A stretch of 39,990 bases of DNA from CAYPAU01 sp964408825 (GTDB taxonomy: Bacteria > Patescibacteriota > Microgenomatia > Levybacterales > UBA12049): positions 1 through 39,990 of the forward strand of contig CAYPAU010000005.1 of NCBI GenBank assembly GCA_964408825.1, written 5' to 3'. This document shows positions 1-5,945 of this stretch, one piece after another; within the stretch, counting starts at the first letter, position 1; the number at the start of each line of letters is the position of its first letter. The translations under genes and the position numbers were made by a program. Under the pieces are notes generated by a model that was not told where the DNA came from, did not search any database, and worked only from the letters and a program-made list of their open reading frames with translations.

Positions 1-797
1 TTATTATATTATATATGACCATTCCCCAGGCTCTGATTAAAAGAACTACCGATGAGGTTATAGAAGAGACCGTAAAAACGGTAAGTGTCCCAGGATTCCG
101 CAAGGGAAAAGCTCCAAAGAAGCTCGTGGAAAAAGGGGTGGATAAGCAAAAGGCAAAAGAAGAGGTCTTAAAAAAATTATTACCGCAAGCGTATGTTTCT
201 GCAGTAGAAAAAAATGGTATAAAACCAATTATAAATCCTCGAATTCACGTAGATGAACTTTCTGATGATAAGGATTGGAAATTTACAGCATCAACATGCG
301 AGGCCCCTCAGGTGAATCTAGGTAATTACAAAGAGAATGTAAAAAAACTCACGGTCAAAAGTAAAATTATTCTTCCGGGCAAACAAGAACAAAAAGAGGT
401 AGCTGCAAATGACCTTCTTAAAGTTGTAGCTGATAGCGTTCAAGTTAAAGTATCGAAAATTATAATAGAGCAGGAGGTTGAGAGACTTCTTGCGCAAACA
501 CTTGATGAGATAAAAAAACTTGGGCTTACTTTGGATCAATATCTCTCCTCGACAAAAAGAACAGCCGAGGATCTCAGAAAAGAGTACGAAAAAAAGGCCT
601 TATCAGACATAAGACTTGAGTTTGCACTTTCTAAAATCGCGGAAGTTGAAAAAATAACAGTAACAGATAAAGACATCGATGAGGCTATCAAGGATGCCAA
701 AGATGATAACGAAAGAAAAAGTCTTGAGGCCAACAGATATCTTCTTGCAAGCATTATTAGACAGCGAAAAACGCTTGATTTTATAAGAAGTTTGTGA
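1..797 (+). CDS. tig: Trigger factor, 5'-truncated by window edge, PPIase-less form
   Basis: Ribosome-associated chaperone that binds nascent chains at the exit tunnel. The ribosome-docking signature GFRKGKAP lies about 28 residues into the visible frame, preceded by a segment (TIPQALIKRTTDEVIEE) that matches the last strand and helix of the N-terminal domain. The frame is open to base 3 with no stop, and a normal N-terminus needs about 10-20 more residues, so the ATG at 15 is probably internal. After the N-terminal domain the protein passes directly into the helical C-terminal substrate-binding arms (VEKITVTDKDIDEAI). I see no FKBP-type PPIase domain, so the whole protein would be about 280 aa against the usual 430. 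Family assignment is firm; the true start is outside the window. Confidence 0.88.
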   Translation, partial: IILYMTIPQALIKRTTDEVIEETVKTVSVPGFRKGKAPKKLVEKGVDKQKAKEEVLKKLLPQAYVSAVEKNGIKPIINPRIHVDELSDDKDWKFTASTCEAPQVNLGNYKENVKKLTVKSKIILPGKQEQKEVAANDLLKVVADSVQVKVSKIIIEQEVERLLAQTLDEIKKLGLTLDQYLSSTKRTAEDLRKEYEKKALSDIRLEFALSKIAEVEKITVTDKDIDEAIKDAKDDNERKSLEANRYLLASIIRQRKTLDFIRSL

Positions 798-803
798 TAA
801 CTT

Positions 804-1448
804 ATGCTATCAATGAAAAACCAAACCAAAGGTAAGAAAACTCAAAGTTTTGTCGACCAGAACCCCGTTGAAGCTGTAACAAATATTGGAAGGGGTGTCA
901 GAGATTCTGTTGTGGATGATTTATTTAAAGGCGGGGTAAAAGAGGCTTGGGAAAAAATATTGGGAGCGGAAGACCTGGAGGATCAATCTTCAGGAGAACT
1001 TGAGGAAGGAAAAGAAATAAGTCTTAAAAAGAAGAAAAGACCGGAAAAGCGGGAAGGGTTTAGAGAGCCCGGAATCGATTACAGAAGAGAAATTATAGAC
1101 GCTGAGAAAATTTCCGTAAGAGAAAACCAAAAAGTTATACAGTCACAGATTCAGGAAATACTTGTCGAGCTTAAAAAGTTGTCCCAAACATCAGCGGAGA
1201 TTGCAATGGAATTTAAGGAGATAACAATTGAACAAAGAATTGAAAATCCGGGCGAATATCATATCTCATTCTTCCAATGGATGCTTTCGCTTGTAAAAGC
1301 GGCAAGAATAAAAATAGAAGATTCGGGAGCTTGGCTTAAGGTTATGAGAAGCAAAAAAGCACAGAGAAACTACTGGGCTATGTTTAAAAAACACGGTACG
1401 ACTTTTGGGCTTTCAAACGAGCGCGTTGTAGCAACTCAGACGGGATAG
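804..1448 (+). CDS. DUF5660-like protein of unknown function
   Basis: A 214-aa soluble, highly charged protein starting 7 nt after trigger factor. The N-terminal half is low-complexity and basic/acidic (KKKKRPEKREGF). The conserved-looking part is C-terminal: a helical stretch (residues about 100-140, ENQKVIQSQIQEILVELKKL) and a motif with HISFFQWMLSLVKAARIKIEDSG near residue 155-175. This layout fits what I remember of DUF5660, a family known mostly from Patescibacteria; I cannot verify that by search. No signal peptide or membrane segment. The start could be the ATG at 804 or the one three codons later at 813; neither has a clear Shine-Dalgarno, so it is probably translationally coupled to tig. 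Function unknown. Confidence 0.7.
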   Translation: MLSMKNQTKGKKTQSFVDQNPVEAVTNIGRGVRDSVVDDLFKGGVKEAWEKILGAEDLEDQSSGELEEGKEISLKKKKRPEKREGFREPGIDYRREIIDAEKISVRENQKVIQSQIQEILVELKKLSQTSAEIAMEFKEITIEQRIENPGEYHISFFQWMLSLVKAARIKIEDSGAWLKVMRSKKAQRNYWAMFKKHGTTFGLSNERVVATQTG

Positions 1449-1451
1449 CTC

Positions 1452-1482
1452 TTGACAAAAGATTTATATTCTGCTCTATAAT
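1452..1482 (+). promoter_or_regulatory. Sigma70-type promoter for the leader RNA at 1489-1630
   Basis: A perfect -35 TTGACA (1452-1457) and a perfect -10 TATAAT (1477-1482) with a 19-nt spacer. The predicted start, about 7 nt downstream, falls 2-4 nt before the ATG at 1492, so the first thing transcribed is the 17-codon upstream ORF. It is the closest match to consensus at both boxes that I found in the window, although the spacer is longer than the usual 17. Confidence 0.75.
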
Positions 1483-1491
1483 AGATTAACC

Positions 1492-1545
1492 ATGGATAAA
1501 AAGTTCCTCATCATTGTTGCTTTTAACCTCCTTATCGGAGGTTAG
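1492..1545 (+). CDS. Putative leader peptide (17 aa) in a structured 5' leader
   Basis: The ORF encodes MDKKFLIIVAFNLLIGG and starts almost at the predicted transcript 5' end. It has no Shine-Dalgarno and would be read as a leaderless ORF. Seven of 17 residues are Leu, Ile or Val. Its last codons and its stop form both arms of a strong hairpin, and codons 12-14 contain ACCTCCTT (1526-1533), the exact complement of the Shine-Dalgarno of the next gene. Such placement is typical of regulatory leader peptides, but the ORF is short enough to be chance. No homologue is recognised. Confidence 0.4.
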   Translation: MDKKFLIIVAFNLLIGG

Positions 1546-1622
1546 CAACGTGGGAGGAATTTGGTAAAGCCAAATTTTAACAACTTAAACCTCCCACAAG
1601 GGGTTTTTCAGTTTAAGGAGGT
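1516..1622 (+). promoter_or_regulatory. Structured leader RNA with competing anti-SD pairings
   Basis: Hairpin 1: GTTGCT (1516-1521) pairs with AGCAAC (1544-1549) and, after a 3-nt bulge, AACCTCC (1525-1531) pairs with GGAGGTT (1537-1543). Hairpin 2: GTGGGAGG (1550-1557) pairs with CCTCCCAC (1590-1597), enclosing AATTTGG (1558-1564) with CCAAATT (1570-1576). The Shine-Dalgarno AAGGAGGT (1615-1622) of the next gene can pair instead with ACCTCCTT at 1526-1533 (8 bp) or ACCTCC at 1589-1594 (6 bp), both of which are otherwise inside hairpins 1 and 2. The SD can therefore be free or sequestered depending on which helices form, a switch-like layout. I do not recognise a known riboswitch class. Confidence 0.6.
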
Positions 1623-1630
1623 AATAGATT

Positions 1631-1882
1631 GTGGACAATAGAGAAAGTTTAGGCAGACAAATAAACTTTAAGGAATTTGAGGCATTGAGGAGAAATGGAT
1701 GGGTTGTTGAGGGATCATTTCCGGATGATAGAAGTGTAGTAATATTCGATGGAACAAGCGAAAATTCCCAAGAAATTCCGGTCGAACCCCAAGTAATGTA
1801 TTCAGGTATCGGGGAATATAGAACTGCAGTTACGGTTTTTGTCCCTCCTCAGGAGATTTTTGAACAAGTAGTAAATTCCTAA
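1631..1882 (+). CDS. Small hypothetical protein under a structured leader
   Basis: An 83-aa protein beginning at GTG 1631, chosen because a perfect AAGGAGGT (1615-1622) lies 8 nt upstream. It is acidic, soluble and has no membrane segment or signal peptide; the middle contains a short repeat-free beta-rich segment (GWVVEGSFPDDRSVVIFDG). No family is recognised. It stands alone between the DUF5660-like gene and tRNA-Val, with its own consensus promoter at 1452 and a 140-nt structured leader, so it is a monocistronic and probably regulated gene. Of the genes checked here it has the strongest ribosome binding site. Confidence 0.65.
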   Translation: MDNRESLGRQINFKEFEALRRNGWVVEGSFPDDRSVVIFDGTSENSQEIPVEPQVMYSGIGEYRTAVTVFVPPQEIFEQVVNS

Positions 1883-1888
1883 CCAATT

Positions 1889-1897
1889 TGTTAAAAT
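1889..1897 (+). promoter_or_regulatory. Extended -10 of tRNA-Val
   Basis: TGTTAAAAT: a TGn extension followed by TAAAAT at 1892-1897. The predicted start lies 2-3 nt before the mature 5' end of the tRNA at 1907. No convincing -35 is seen. Confidence 0.5.
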
Positions 1898-1906
1898 AAA
1901 TTGCTT

Positions 1907-1983
1907 GGGCTCATAGCTCAGTTGGTTAGAGCGTTGCATTGACATTGCAAAGGTCAGAAGTTCGACTCTTCTTGGGCCCACCA
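1907..1983 (+). tRNA. tRNA-Val(GAC), CCA encoded
   Basis: A full cloverleaf can be read. The acceptor GGGCTCA (1907-1913) pairs with TGGGCCC (1973-1979) with one T-G wobble; the D-stem is GCTC/GAGC; the anticodon stem TTGCA/TGCAA (1934-1938/1946-1950) encloses the loop TTGACAT, giving anticodon GAC at 1941-1943, which reads GUC/GUU valine codons. The T-arm contains the standard TTCGA loop start. The discriminator is A1980 and CCA is encoded at 1981-1983. The next gene starts only 38 nt downstream from its own promoter. Confidence 0.95.
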
Positions 1984-2005
1984 GTTTAGAAATCTCTCTA
2001 CCCTC

Positions 2006-2014
2006 TGATATACT
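2006..2014 (+). promoter_or_regulatory. Extended -10, predicted leaderless start
   Basis: TGATATACT: TGn plus TATACT at 2009-2014, six nt before the ATG at 2021, so the predicted transcription start is the A of the start codon. A weak -35-like TTTAGA lies at 1985-1990 with an 18-nt spacer. Confidence 0.55.
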
Positions 2015-2020
2015 ATAGAT

Positions 2021-2251
2021 ATGGCAAGGTTTGAACAAGCTGCAAAAACCTTAAGAGAAATTCTTCTTAATAATTTTCTGGGCGGTCTTGCATGGGCTGT
2101 TGGAGCAACTGTGGGAATTTCTATAATAATTTTCCTTCTAACGAATGTCTTTAAAAATGTCGGATGGATTCCCTTTATAGGTGACTTTATTTCAAATTTG
2201 ACAAGTTACGTCCTTTCGAATTTACAAAACAACCCTCAATTGATAAAATAG
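2021..2251 (+). CDS. Small membrane protein, DUF5665-like
   Basis: A 76-aa protein with a short charged N-terminus (ARFEQAAKTLRE), one strong membrane segment at about residues 22-44 (GGLAWAVGATVGISIIIFLL) and a second amphipathic or re-entrant segment (VGWIPFIGDFISNL). This is the pattern I associate with the DUF5665 family of small bacterial membrane proteins; the biochemical role is unknown. The start is fixed by the -10 box at 2009-2014. It precedes thrS by 5 nt and is probably co-transcribed with the thrS-infC-rpmI-rplT group, so it may be the first gene of that operon. Confidence 0.7.
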   Translation: MARFEQAAKTLREILLNNFLGGLAWAVGATVGISIIIFLLTNVFKNVGWIPFIGDFISNLTSYVLSNLQNNPQLIK

Positions 2252-2256
2252 CCTGA

Positions 2257-3459
2257 ATGAAAACTTCAAAGCTTAAAGATCATAGACAAATCGGACAAGA
2301 ACTTGACCTTTTTTCTTTTCATGAATATGCGCCCGGGGCAATATTTTGGCATCCCAAAGGCTGGATCATATATAGAACTCTACAAGAATTTTTAAGAAAC
2401 GCCACGCTAGCAGAGGGGTATCAGGAAACATCAACTCCTGTTCTTGTTAAAACTGAGCTTTTCAAAAAATCGGGGCACTGGAAATACTTCAGGGAAAACA
2501 TGTTTAATCTAAAACTGGATAACCAAAGTTATTCCTTAAAACCCATGAATTGTCCCGAATCAACGATTATCTACAGTTCAAAGATTAGAAGTTATAATGA
2601 TCTCCCCATAAAACTATCGGAGTACGGTATTCTTCACAGAAACGAACTAACCGGAGTTTTAGGAGGAGGGCTGCGCGTAAGACAGTTTACGATTGACGAT
2701 GCCCACTTGTTTGTCCGGCCCGATCAAGTAGGAAAGGAAATAGAAAAACTTTTAGCACTCGTAATTAAAGTTTATAAATCCCTAGGATTTAAACCTAATT
2801 TCTATTTAGCAACGAGACCCGATAAGGCAATGGGAGATCCTAAAACATGGAAAGAAGCCGAAAAGGATCTTGAAATGGTTCTTAAGAGTACAAGAGTTTC
2901 ATTTGGTATGAAACCGAAGGATGGAGCCTTCTATGGACCGAAGATAGATATACATACCAATGACTCGCAGAGAAGAGACTGGCAGCTTGCAACAATTCAA
3001 TTGGATTTCCAAATCCCTCAGAAGATGAGTATTTTTTATATCGATAAGGATGGAAAGAAGAAACAACCTGTTATGATCCACCGGGGGATAACCGGATCTT
3101 TGGAAAGATTTATTTCAATATTGCTCGAACACACCCAAGGTAATTTACCCCTCTGGCTTTCACCCATACAAACTATAATTCTTCCAATAACTGATAGGCA
3201 ATTAGACAACGTAAGAAAAATAAACAATAGACTTTTAGAAACGGGTTTTAGATCCCAAATCGATGATCGCTCCGAAACCCTTCAATCAAAAATTCGTGAG
3301 GCTACTTTACAAAAGATACCATACCTGGGTATAATTGGGGATAAAGAAGTTGAAACCGGAACTGTTTCCGTAAGAAAAAGGGATGGCGAGGATCTAGGAC
3401 AAATGGAGGTCGCAAAATTCCTAAATTTATTAAAAGAAGAAATTGATAAAAAGACATAA
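2257..3459 (+). CDS. thrS: Threonyl-tRNA synthetase, catalytic and anticodon domains only
   Basis: Charges tRNA-Thr. The class II core is clear: motif 1 region (GWIIYRTLQEFLRN), KPMNCPES, motif 2 (HRNELTGVLGGGLRVRQFT) and motif 3 (IHRGITGSLERF). The catalytic zinc ligands are present as Cys99, His150 and His275. The C-terminal HGTP anticodon-binding domain follows (PYLGIIGDKEVETGTVSVR). At 400 aa it begins directly at the DHRQIGQELDLF block, so the N-terminal TGS domain and the second additional domain that edits Ser-tRNA-Thr (together about 240 residues in E. coli) are missing. No other editing gene is visible in the window. It overlaps infC by 17 nt, as expected for this conserved operon. 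Confidence 0.95.
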   Translation: MKTSKLKDHRQIGQELDLFSFHEYAPGAIFWHPKGWIIYRTLQEFLRNATLAEGYQETSTPVLVKTELFKKSGHWKYFRENMFNLKLDNQSYSLKPMNCPESTIIYSSKIRSYNDLPIKLSEYGILHRNELTGVLGGGLRVRQFTIDDAHLFVRPDQVGKEIEKLLALVIKVYKSLGFKPNFYLATRPDKAMGDPKTWKEAEKDLEMVLKSTRVSFGMKPKDGAFYGPKIDIHTNDSQRRDWQLATIQLDFQIPQKMSIFYIDKDGKKKQPVMIHRGITGSLERFISILLEHTQGNLPLWLSPIQTIILPITDRQLDNVRKINNRLLETGFRSQIDDRSETLQSKIREATLQKIPYLGIIGDKEVETGTVSVRKRDGEDLGQMEVAKFLNLLKEEIDKKT

Positions 3460-4078
3460 AAGAAAACCGGATACTAGAAAGTTTTACAGAGTAAATGAAC
3501 GCATTTACGCCAGTACCTTGCGAGTATTGGGGCAGGACGGAAAGCAAATTGGAATATTTTCAAAATATGAAGCTCTCAAAAAAGCAAGAGAAGAGGGACT
3601 TGATCTCGTAGAAATTGCACCATCTGCCTCACCTCCCGTTGCAAAAATAGTAGACTTTAATAAATTTATTTATCAGGAGGAAAAGAAAAAACGGGAGGAG
3701 AAAAAAAAGTCAAAAGCTTCCGAAACTAAGGAGCTTAGACTTGGTCCCTTTATGGATGAGCATGATCTTATGGTCATGATAAGACGCGCCCGGGAATTTA
3801 TAGGTAATGGAAATAAGGTTAAATTTGTAGTAAAATTCGCAGGACGACAGATAGCACATCCTGAATTTGGAGAAAGAATCTTACAAAAAGCACTGGATGA
3901 GTTATCCGATATTTCAAAGACAGAAAGAGAAAAACATTTCGAAGGCAGACAGCTGATTGCGATAATTGCCTCCGACAGAAAGAGGAAGAAATCAAATCAG
4001 AATAGGCCCGAAGAGATAAGAATAAAGGAGGAGCAGAAAAAAAATGGCAAAGAAGAAAGTAAAAAAATCAATCAGTAA
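3443..4078 (+). CDS. infC: Translation initiation factor IF-3
   Basis: Binds the 30S subunit and checks start-codon pairing. Both domains are visible: the N-terminal domain (FYRVNERIYASTLRVLGQDGKQIG, LDLVEIAPSASPPVAKIVDF), a Lys/Glu-rich linker and the C-terminal domain (KELRLGPFMDEHDL, KVKFVVKFAGRQIAHPEFGE). The 211-aa length includes a long basic C-terminal tail. The best start is TTG at 3443, inside the end of thrS; no ATG lies before the conserved domain. A non-AUG start on infC recalls the AUU start through which E. coli IF3 represses its own synthesis, although UUG is a milder departure. It overlaps rpmI by 35 nt. Confidence 0.95.
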   Translation: MIKRHKRKPDTRKFYRVNERIYASTLRVLGQDGKQIGIFSKYEALKKAREEGLDLVEIAPSASPPVAKIVDFNKFIYQEEKKKREEKKKSKASETKELRLGPFMDEHDLMVMIRRAREFIGNGNKVKFVVKFAGRQIAHPEFGERILQKALDELSDISKTEREKHFEGRQLIAIIASDRKRKKSNQNRPEEIRIKEEQKKNGKEESKKINQ

Positions 4079-4241
4079 AAGATTTAAAGTTACCAAAACC
4101 GGTAAGGTTCTATTTTCGCACCAATATCAAAGTCACCATAAGTTGATTAAAGGAAAATCAAGACAAAGAAGGCAAAAAGAACCGGGGCAACTAAAAGGCA
4201 GATTTGCGAAGAAAGTTAAACAAATGCTAGGAAAATCATGA
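4044..4241 (+). CDS. rpmI: Ribosomal protein bL35
   Basis: A 65-aa, very basic protein of the large subunit. It shows the usual bL35 features: the KKxKSxSKRFKVTKTGK start, a central SHHKLIKGKSRQRRQK block and a short basic tail. The start is the ATG at 4044, with AAGGAGG at 4025-4031 inside infC. The 35-nt overlap with infC implies translational coupling. Its stop overlaps another ATG (ATGA at 4238-4241). Confidence 0.95.
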   Translation: MAKKKVKKSISKRFKVTKTGKVLFSHQYQSHHKLIKGKSRQRRQKEPGQLKGRFAKKVKQMLGKS

Positions 4242-4270
4242 AAGAGTTATTAGTTGTTCGTTATTACCTG

Positions 4271-4292
4271 CCTGCCTGCAGGCAGGGTTTTT
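4271..4292 (+). repeat. CCTGCC palindrome with T-run between rpmI and rplT
   Basis: CCTGCCTG (4271-4278) is followed directly by its complement CAGGCAGG (4279-4286), then G and TTTTT. It looks like an intrinsic terminator or attenuator, yet it lies inside a ribosomal-protein operon where full termination would be harmful. Related CCTGCC/GGCAGG palindromes recur at 4678-4698 and 36375-36415, so it may be a mobile-type palindromic repeat that has taken on a partial terminator role. Confidence 0.6.
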
Positions 4293-4303
4293 AGTTAAAT
4301 ATT

Positions 4304-4654
4304 ATGTCGAGAATAAAAAGAGGAGTAGTATCCAAAAGAAAACATAAAAAAATCCTAAAGCTTACTAAAGGGTATAAAGGAACAAAAAGAAAACTCATAA
4401 GGGTGGCCAAAGAAGCAGAGCTTCACGCAAGAAGCTATGCTTATCACGGAAGGAAACTTAGGAAGAGAGACTTTAGAAGCCTTTGGATTACCCGAATAGG
4501 GGAGGCAGCAAAAAGGCAGGGTATGTCTTACAGTGTGTTTATGAATAAGCTTAAGAAGGGAAAGATCGACCTTGACAGAAAAATATTGAGTGATCTTATT
4601 GTAAACGATCCCCCAACTTTCCAAAAAATTGTAGATTCAGTAAGAAATGTTTAG
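4304..4654 (+). CDS. rplT: Ribosomal protein bL20
   Basis: A 116-aa basic protein needed early in 50S assembly, and the operon repressor in several bacteria. Typical features are the basic N-terminal arm (VSKRKHKKILKLTKGYKG), the RDFRSLWITRI block and the LIVNDPPTFQKIVDSV end. It lies 62 nt after rpmI, separated by the palindrome at 4271-4292. Its last codons overlap the ATG of a Phe-rich short ORF at 4647. No clear Shine-Dalgarno is seen in front of the ATG at 4304. Confidence 0.96.
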   Translation: MSRIKRGVVSKRKHKKILKLTKGYKGTKRKLIRVAKEAELHARSYAYHGRKLRKRDFRSLWITRIGEAAKRQGMSYSVFMNKLKKGKIDLDRKILSDLIVNDPPTFQKIVDSVRNV

Positions 4655-4724
4655 AAACAAACAAATCTTTATCTTTTCCTGCCTTGCCGGCAGGCAGGCC
4701 TTTTTCTCCCAAACCGGAGAGTAG
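4647..4724 (+). CDS. Candidate Phe-rich leader peptide ahead of pheS (pheM-like)
   Basis: A 25-codon ORF that starts at the ATG overlapping the rplT stop and ends at TAG 4722-4724. Five residues are Phe (positions 2, 8, 10, 19 and 20), the last two being adjacent codons at 4701-4706. Its stop lies 2 nt before the first of two mutually exclusive hairpins at 4727-4782. E. coli has the same gene order, with the pheM leader peptide between rplT and pheS. Caveats: the Phe pair is encoded by the T-run of a palindromic repeat, and no strong Shine-Dalgarno precedes the ATG. This is inference from position and composition. Confidence 0.4.
   Translation: MFRNKQIFIFSCLAGRQAFFSQTGE
4678..4705 (+). repeat. 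CCTGCC/GGCAGG palindrome with T-run
   Basis: CCTGCC (4678-4683) pairs with GGCAGG (4693-4698); inside, TGCC (4685-4688) pairs with GGCA (4689-4692), with one bulged T. The run CCTTTTT follows. It resembles an intrinsic terminator of the ribosomal operon but lies within the frame of the Phe-rich ORF. It belongs to the same palindrome family as 4271-4286. Confidence 0.6.
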
Positions 4725-4726
4725 TT

Positions 4727-4782
4727 TTATGGCAGTCCCATAACGCTCTTCGGACCATCTCAGATGGAATGGGAGTTTTTTT
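4727..4782 (+). terminator. Attenuator-like competing hairpins upstream of pheS
   Basis: Two exclusive helices share 4738-4741. Helix A: TTATGG (4727-4732) with CCATAA (4738-4743). Helix B: TCCCAT (4736-4741) with ATGGGA (4769-4774), which encloses CCATCT/AGATGG (4755-4760/4762-4767) and is followed by a run of seven T (4776-4782), like an intrinsic terminator. A ribosome finishing the Phe-rich ORF at 4722 would cover helix A and favour B; one stalled at the Phe codons at 4701-4706 would leave A free. This is the logic of classical attenuation. Helix B has a large internal loop, so its strength is uncertain. Confidence 0.5.
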
Positions 4783-4791
4783 ATGGGTTTA

Positions 4792-4800
4792 TGATATTCT
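4792..4800 (+). promoter_or_regulatory. Extended -10 at pheS, predicted leaderless start
   Basis: TGATATTCT: TGn plus TATTCT at 4795-4800, six nt before the ATG at 4807. It would make pheS mRNA leaderless, independent of the attenuator upstream. The upstream T-rich region offers no clear -35. Confidence 0.45.
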
Positions 4801-4806
4801 ATAAAT

Positions 4807-5856
4807 ATGGAAGAGGAACTTATTGGAATTAAAAATTCGGCCGTATCCCTTATTCTTGATGCAAAAGATCCCAAAGAGATTGAAGATTTAAAAGTTCAAT
4901 TTCTGGGAAGATCGGGAAAATTAACTCTTCTTATTAAAGAAATTCCGAAGTTGCCGGTTGGAAAAAGACCTGAAATAGGAAGACTTGCTAATGAAGTGAA
5001 AACAACCATTGAGGAAACTTTAGAGTCTCAAGATAAAATCTTAAGAAACGTAAAAACTAAATCCCTAAAAGAAAGGGTCGATCCAACAATGCCGGGTATT
5101 AAACCTAAGCTGGGTCACCTTCATCCTCTTACTCAAGTCATTTATGACGTGGTTGATGTTTTCAAAAGTCTTGGTTACCAGGCAGCTGACGGACCCGAGA
5201 TTGAAACTGATTATTATAATTTCGAAGCATTGAATATTCCCAAAGACCACCCGGCAAGGGACACTCAGCAAACATTTTATCTTGATATCAGAAATTCAAA
5301 AGTAAATCCGGGAGAAATAATTTTAAGAACACAAACATCTGCAATGCAGGCAAGAGTAATGGAGAAAATAAAACCACCCGTACGCGTAATTGTCCCAGGT
5401 AAAAACTTCAGATACGAGCAGGTTGATGCTTCTCATGGATTTGAATTCTGGCATCTTGAAGGTTTTTGCGTAGATAAAAATATAAGACTTACCGACCTCT
5501 TCGGAACGATCGATTACATTTTAAGAAAAGCGATGGGAGAATCCGCCAGCCGGCGGATTAAAATAAAATTTGCAACAACTAATTTCCCGTTTGTTGAACC
5601 CGGTGTGGACACTTATGTCGAGTGTACTGTTTGCAAAGGTAAGGGTTGCGGTTTTTGCAAATACTCCGGGTGGAGCGAAATAATGCCGGCAGGAATGATA
5701 CATCCAAATGTATTAAAAGCAGTCGGATATGATAGTAAGAATTTTTCCGGCTTTGCCTTTGCAATAGGTCTTTCAAGACTTGTGACTCTACGATACCAAA
5801 TGGACGATCTAAGACTTTTGACAAACCCGGATCTAAGAATTCTGGAACAATTTTAA
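4807..5856 (+). CDS. pheS: Phenylalanyl-tRNA synthetase alpha subunit
   Basis: Catalytic subunit of the (alpha-beta)2 PheRS. The N-terminal about 85 residues are helical (tRNA-binding coiled coil), followed by the class II core: HPARDTQQTFYLD, LRTQTSAMQARVM (motif 2 start), FEFWHLEGFCVDKN and motif 3 (GFAFAIGLSRLVTLRYQMDDLRLL). Between motifs 2 and 3 is a Cys cluster, Cys273, Cys276, Cys281 and Cys284, followed by GWSEIMPAGMIHP; PheS with such a zinc-ribbon-like insert is known in several bacterial groups. Motif 3 has Ser where GxER is usual, but the ATP-binding Arg is kept. It lacks its own Shine-Dalgarno. The pair with pheT is standard. Confidence 0.95.
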   Translation: MEEELIGIKNSAVSLILDAKDPKEIEDLKVQFLGRSGKLTLLIKEIPKLPVGKRPEIGRLANEVKTTIEETLESQDKILRNVKTKSLKERVDPTMPGIKPKLGHLHPLTQVIYDVVDVFKSLGYQAADGPEIETDYYNFEALNIPKDHPARDTQQTFYLDIRNSKVNPGEIILRTQTSAMQARVMEKIKPPVRVIVPGKNFRYEQVDASHGFEFWHLEGFCVDKNIRLTDLFGTIDYILRKAMGESASRRIKIKFATTNFPFVEPGVDTYVECTVCKGKGCGFCKYSGWSEIMPAGMIHPNVLKAVGYDSKNFSGFAFAIGLSRLVTLRYQMDDLRLLTNPDLRILEQF

Positions 5857-5881
5857 ATTTGAAATTTATAATTTAAAATGA
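5847..5881 (+). repeat. A/T-rich heptad array at the pheS stop, with degenerate extension
   Basis: Five degenerate 7-nt units (ACAATTT, TAAATTT, GAAATTT, ATAATTT, AAAATGA). The second contains the pheS stop codon. The same A/T-rich material continues with decaying periodicity to about 5940, filling the whole gap before pheT. One of the period-7 arrays described in the findings. Confidence 0.5.
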
Positions 5882-5945
5882 AATTCAAATATTTAAAAAT
5901 TAATAATTCAATGATAATTAAAAATTTAAAAAATTAAATTAATCT

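Noticed and set aside
1802..2038. Minus-strand 78-codon ORF across tRNA-Val
   Set aside because: It is the antisense of the tRNA and the end of the small gene; the LVGPRRVELLT-like translation is a common tRNA shadow.
4238..4294. 18-codon ORF (MKELLVVRYYLPACRQGF) between rpmI and rplT, coupled by ATGA
   Set aside because: Half of it is the palindromic repeat and T-run. It has no amino-acid bias that would suit attenuation and no competing hairpin was found.
5540..5559. Perfect 8-bp inverted repeat (AATCCGCC/GGCGGATT) in pheS
   Set aside because: The encoded residues fit the PheS alignment without an insertion, so it is probably coincidental or too short to call a mobile repeat.
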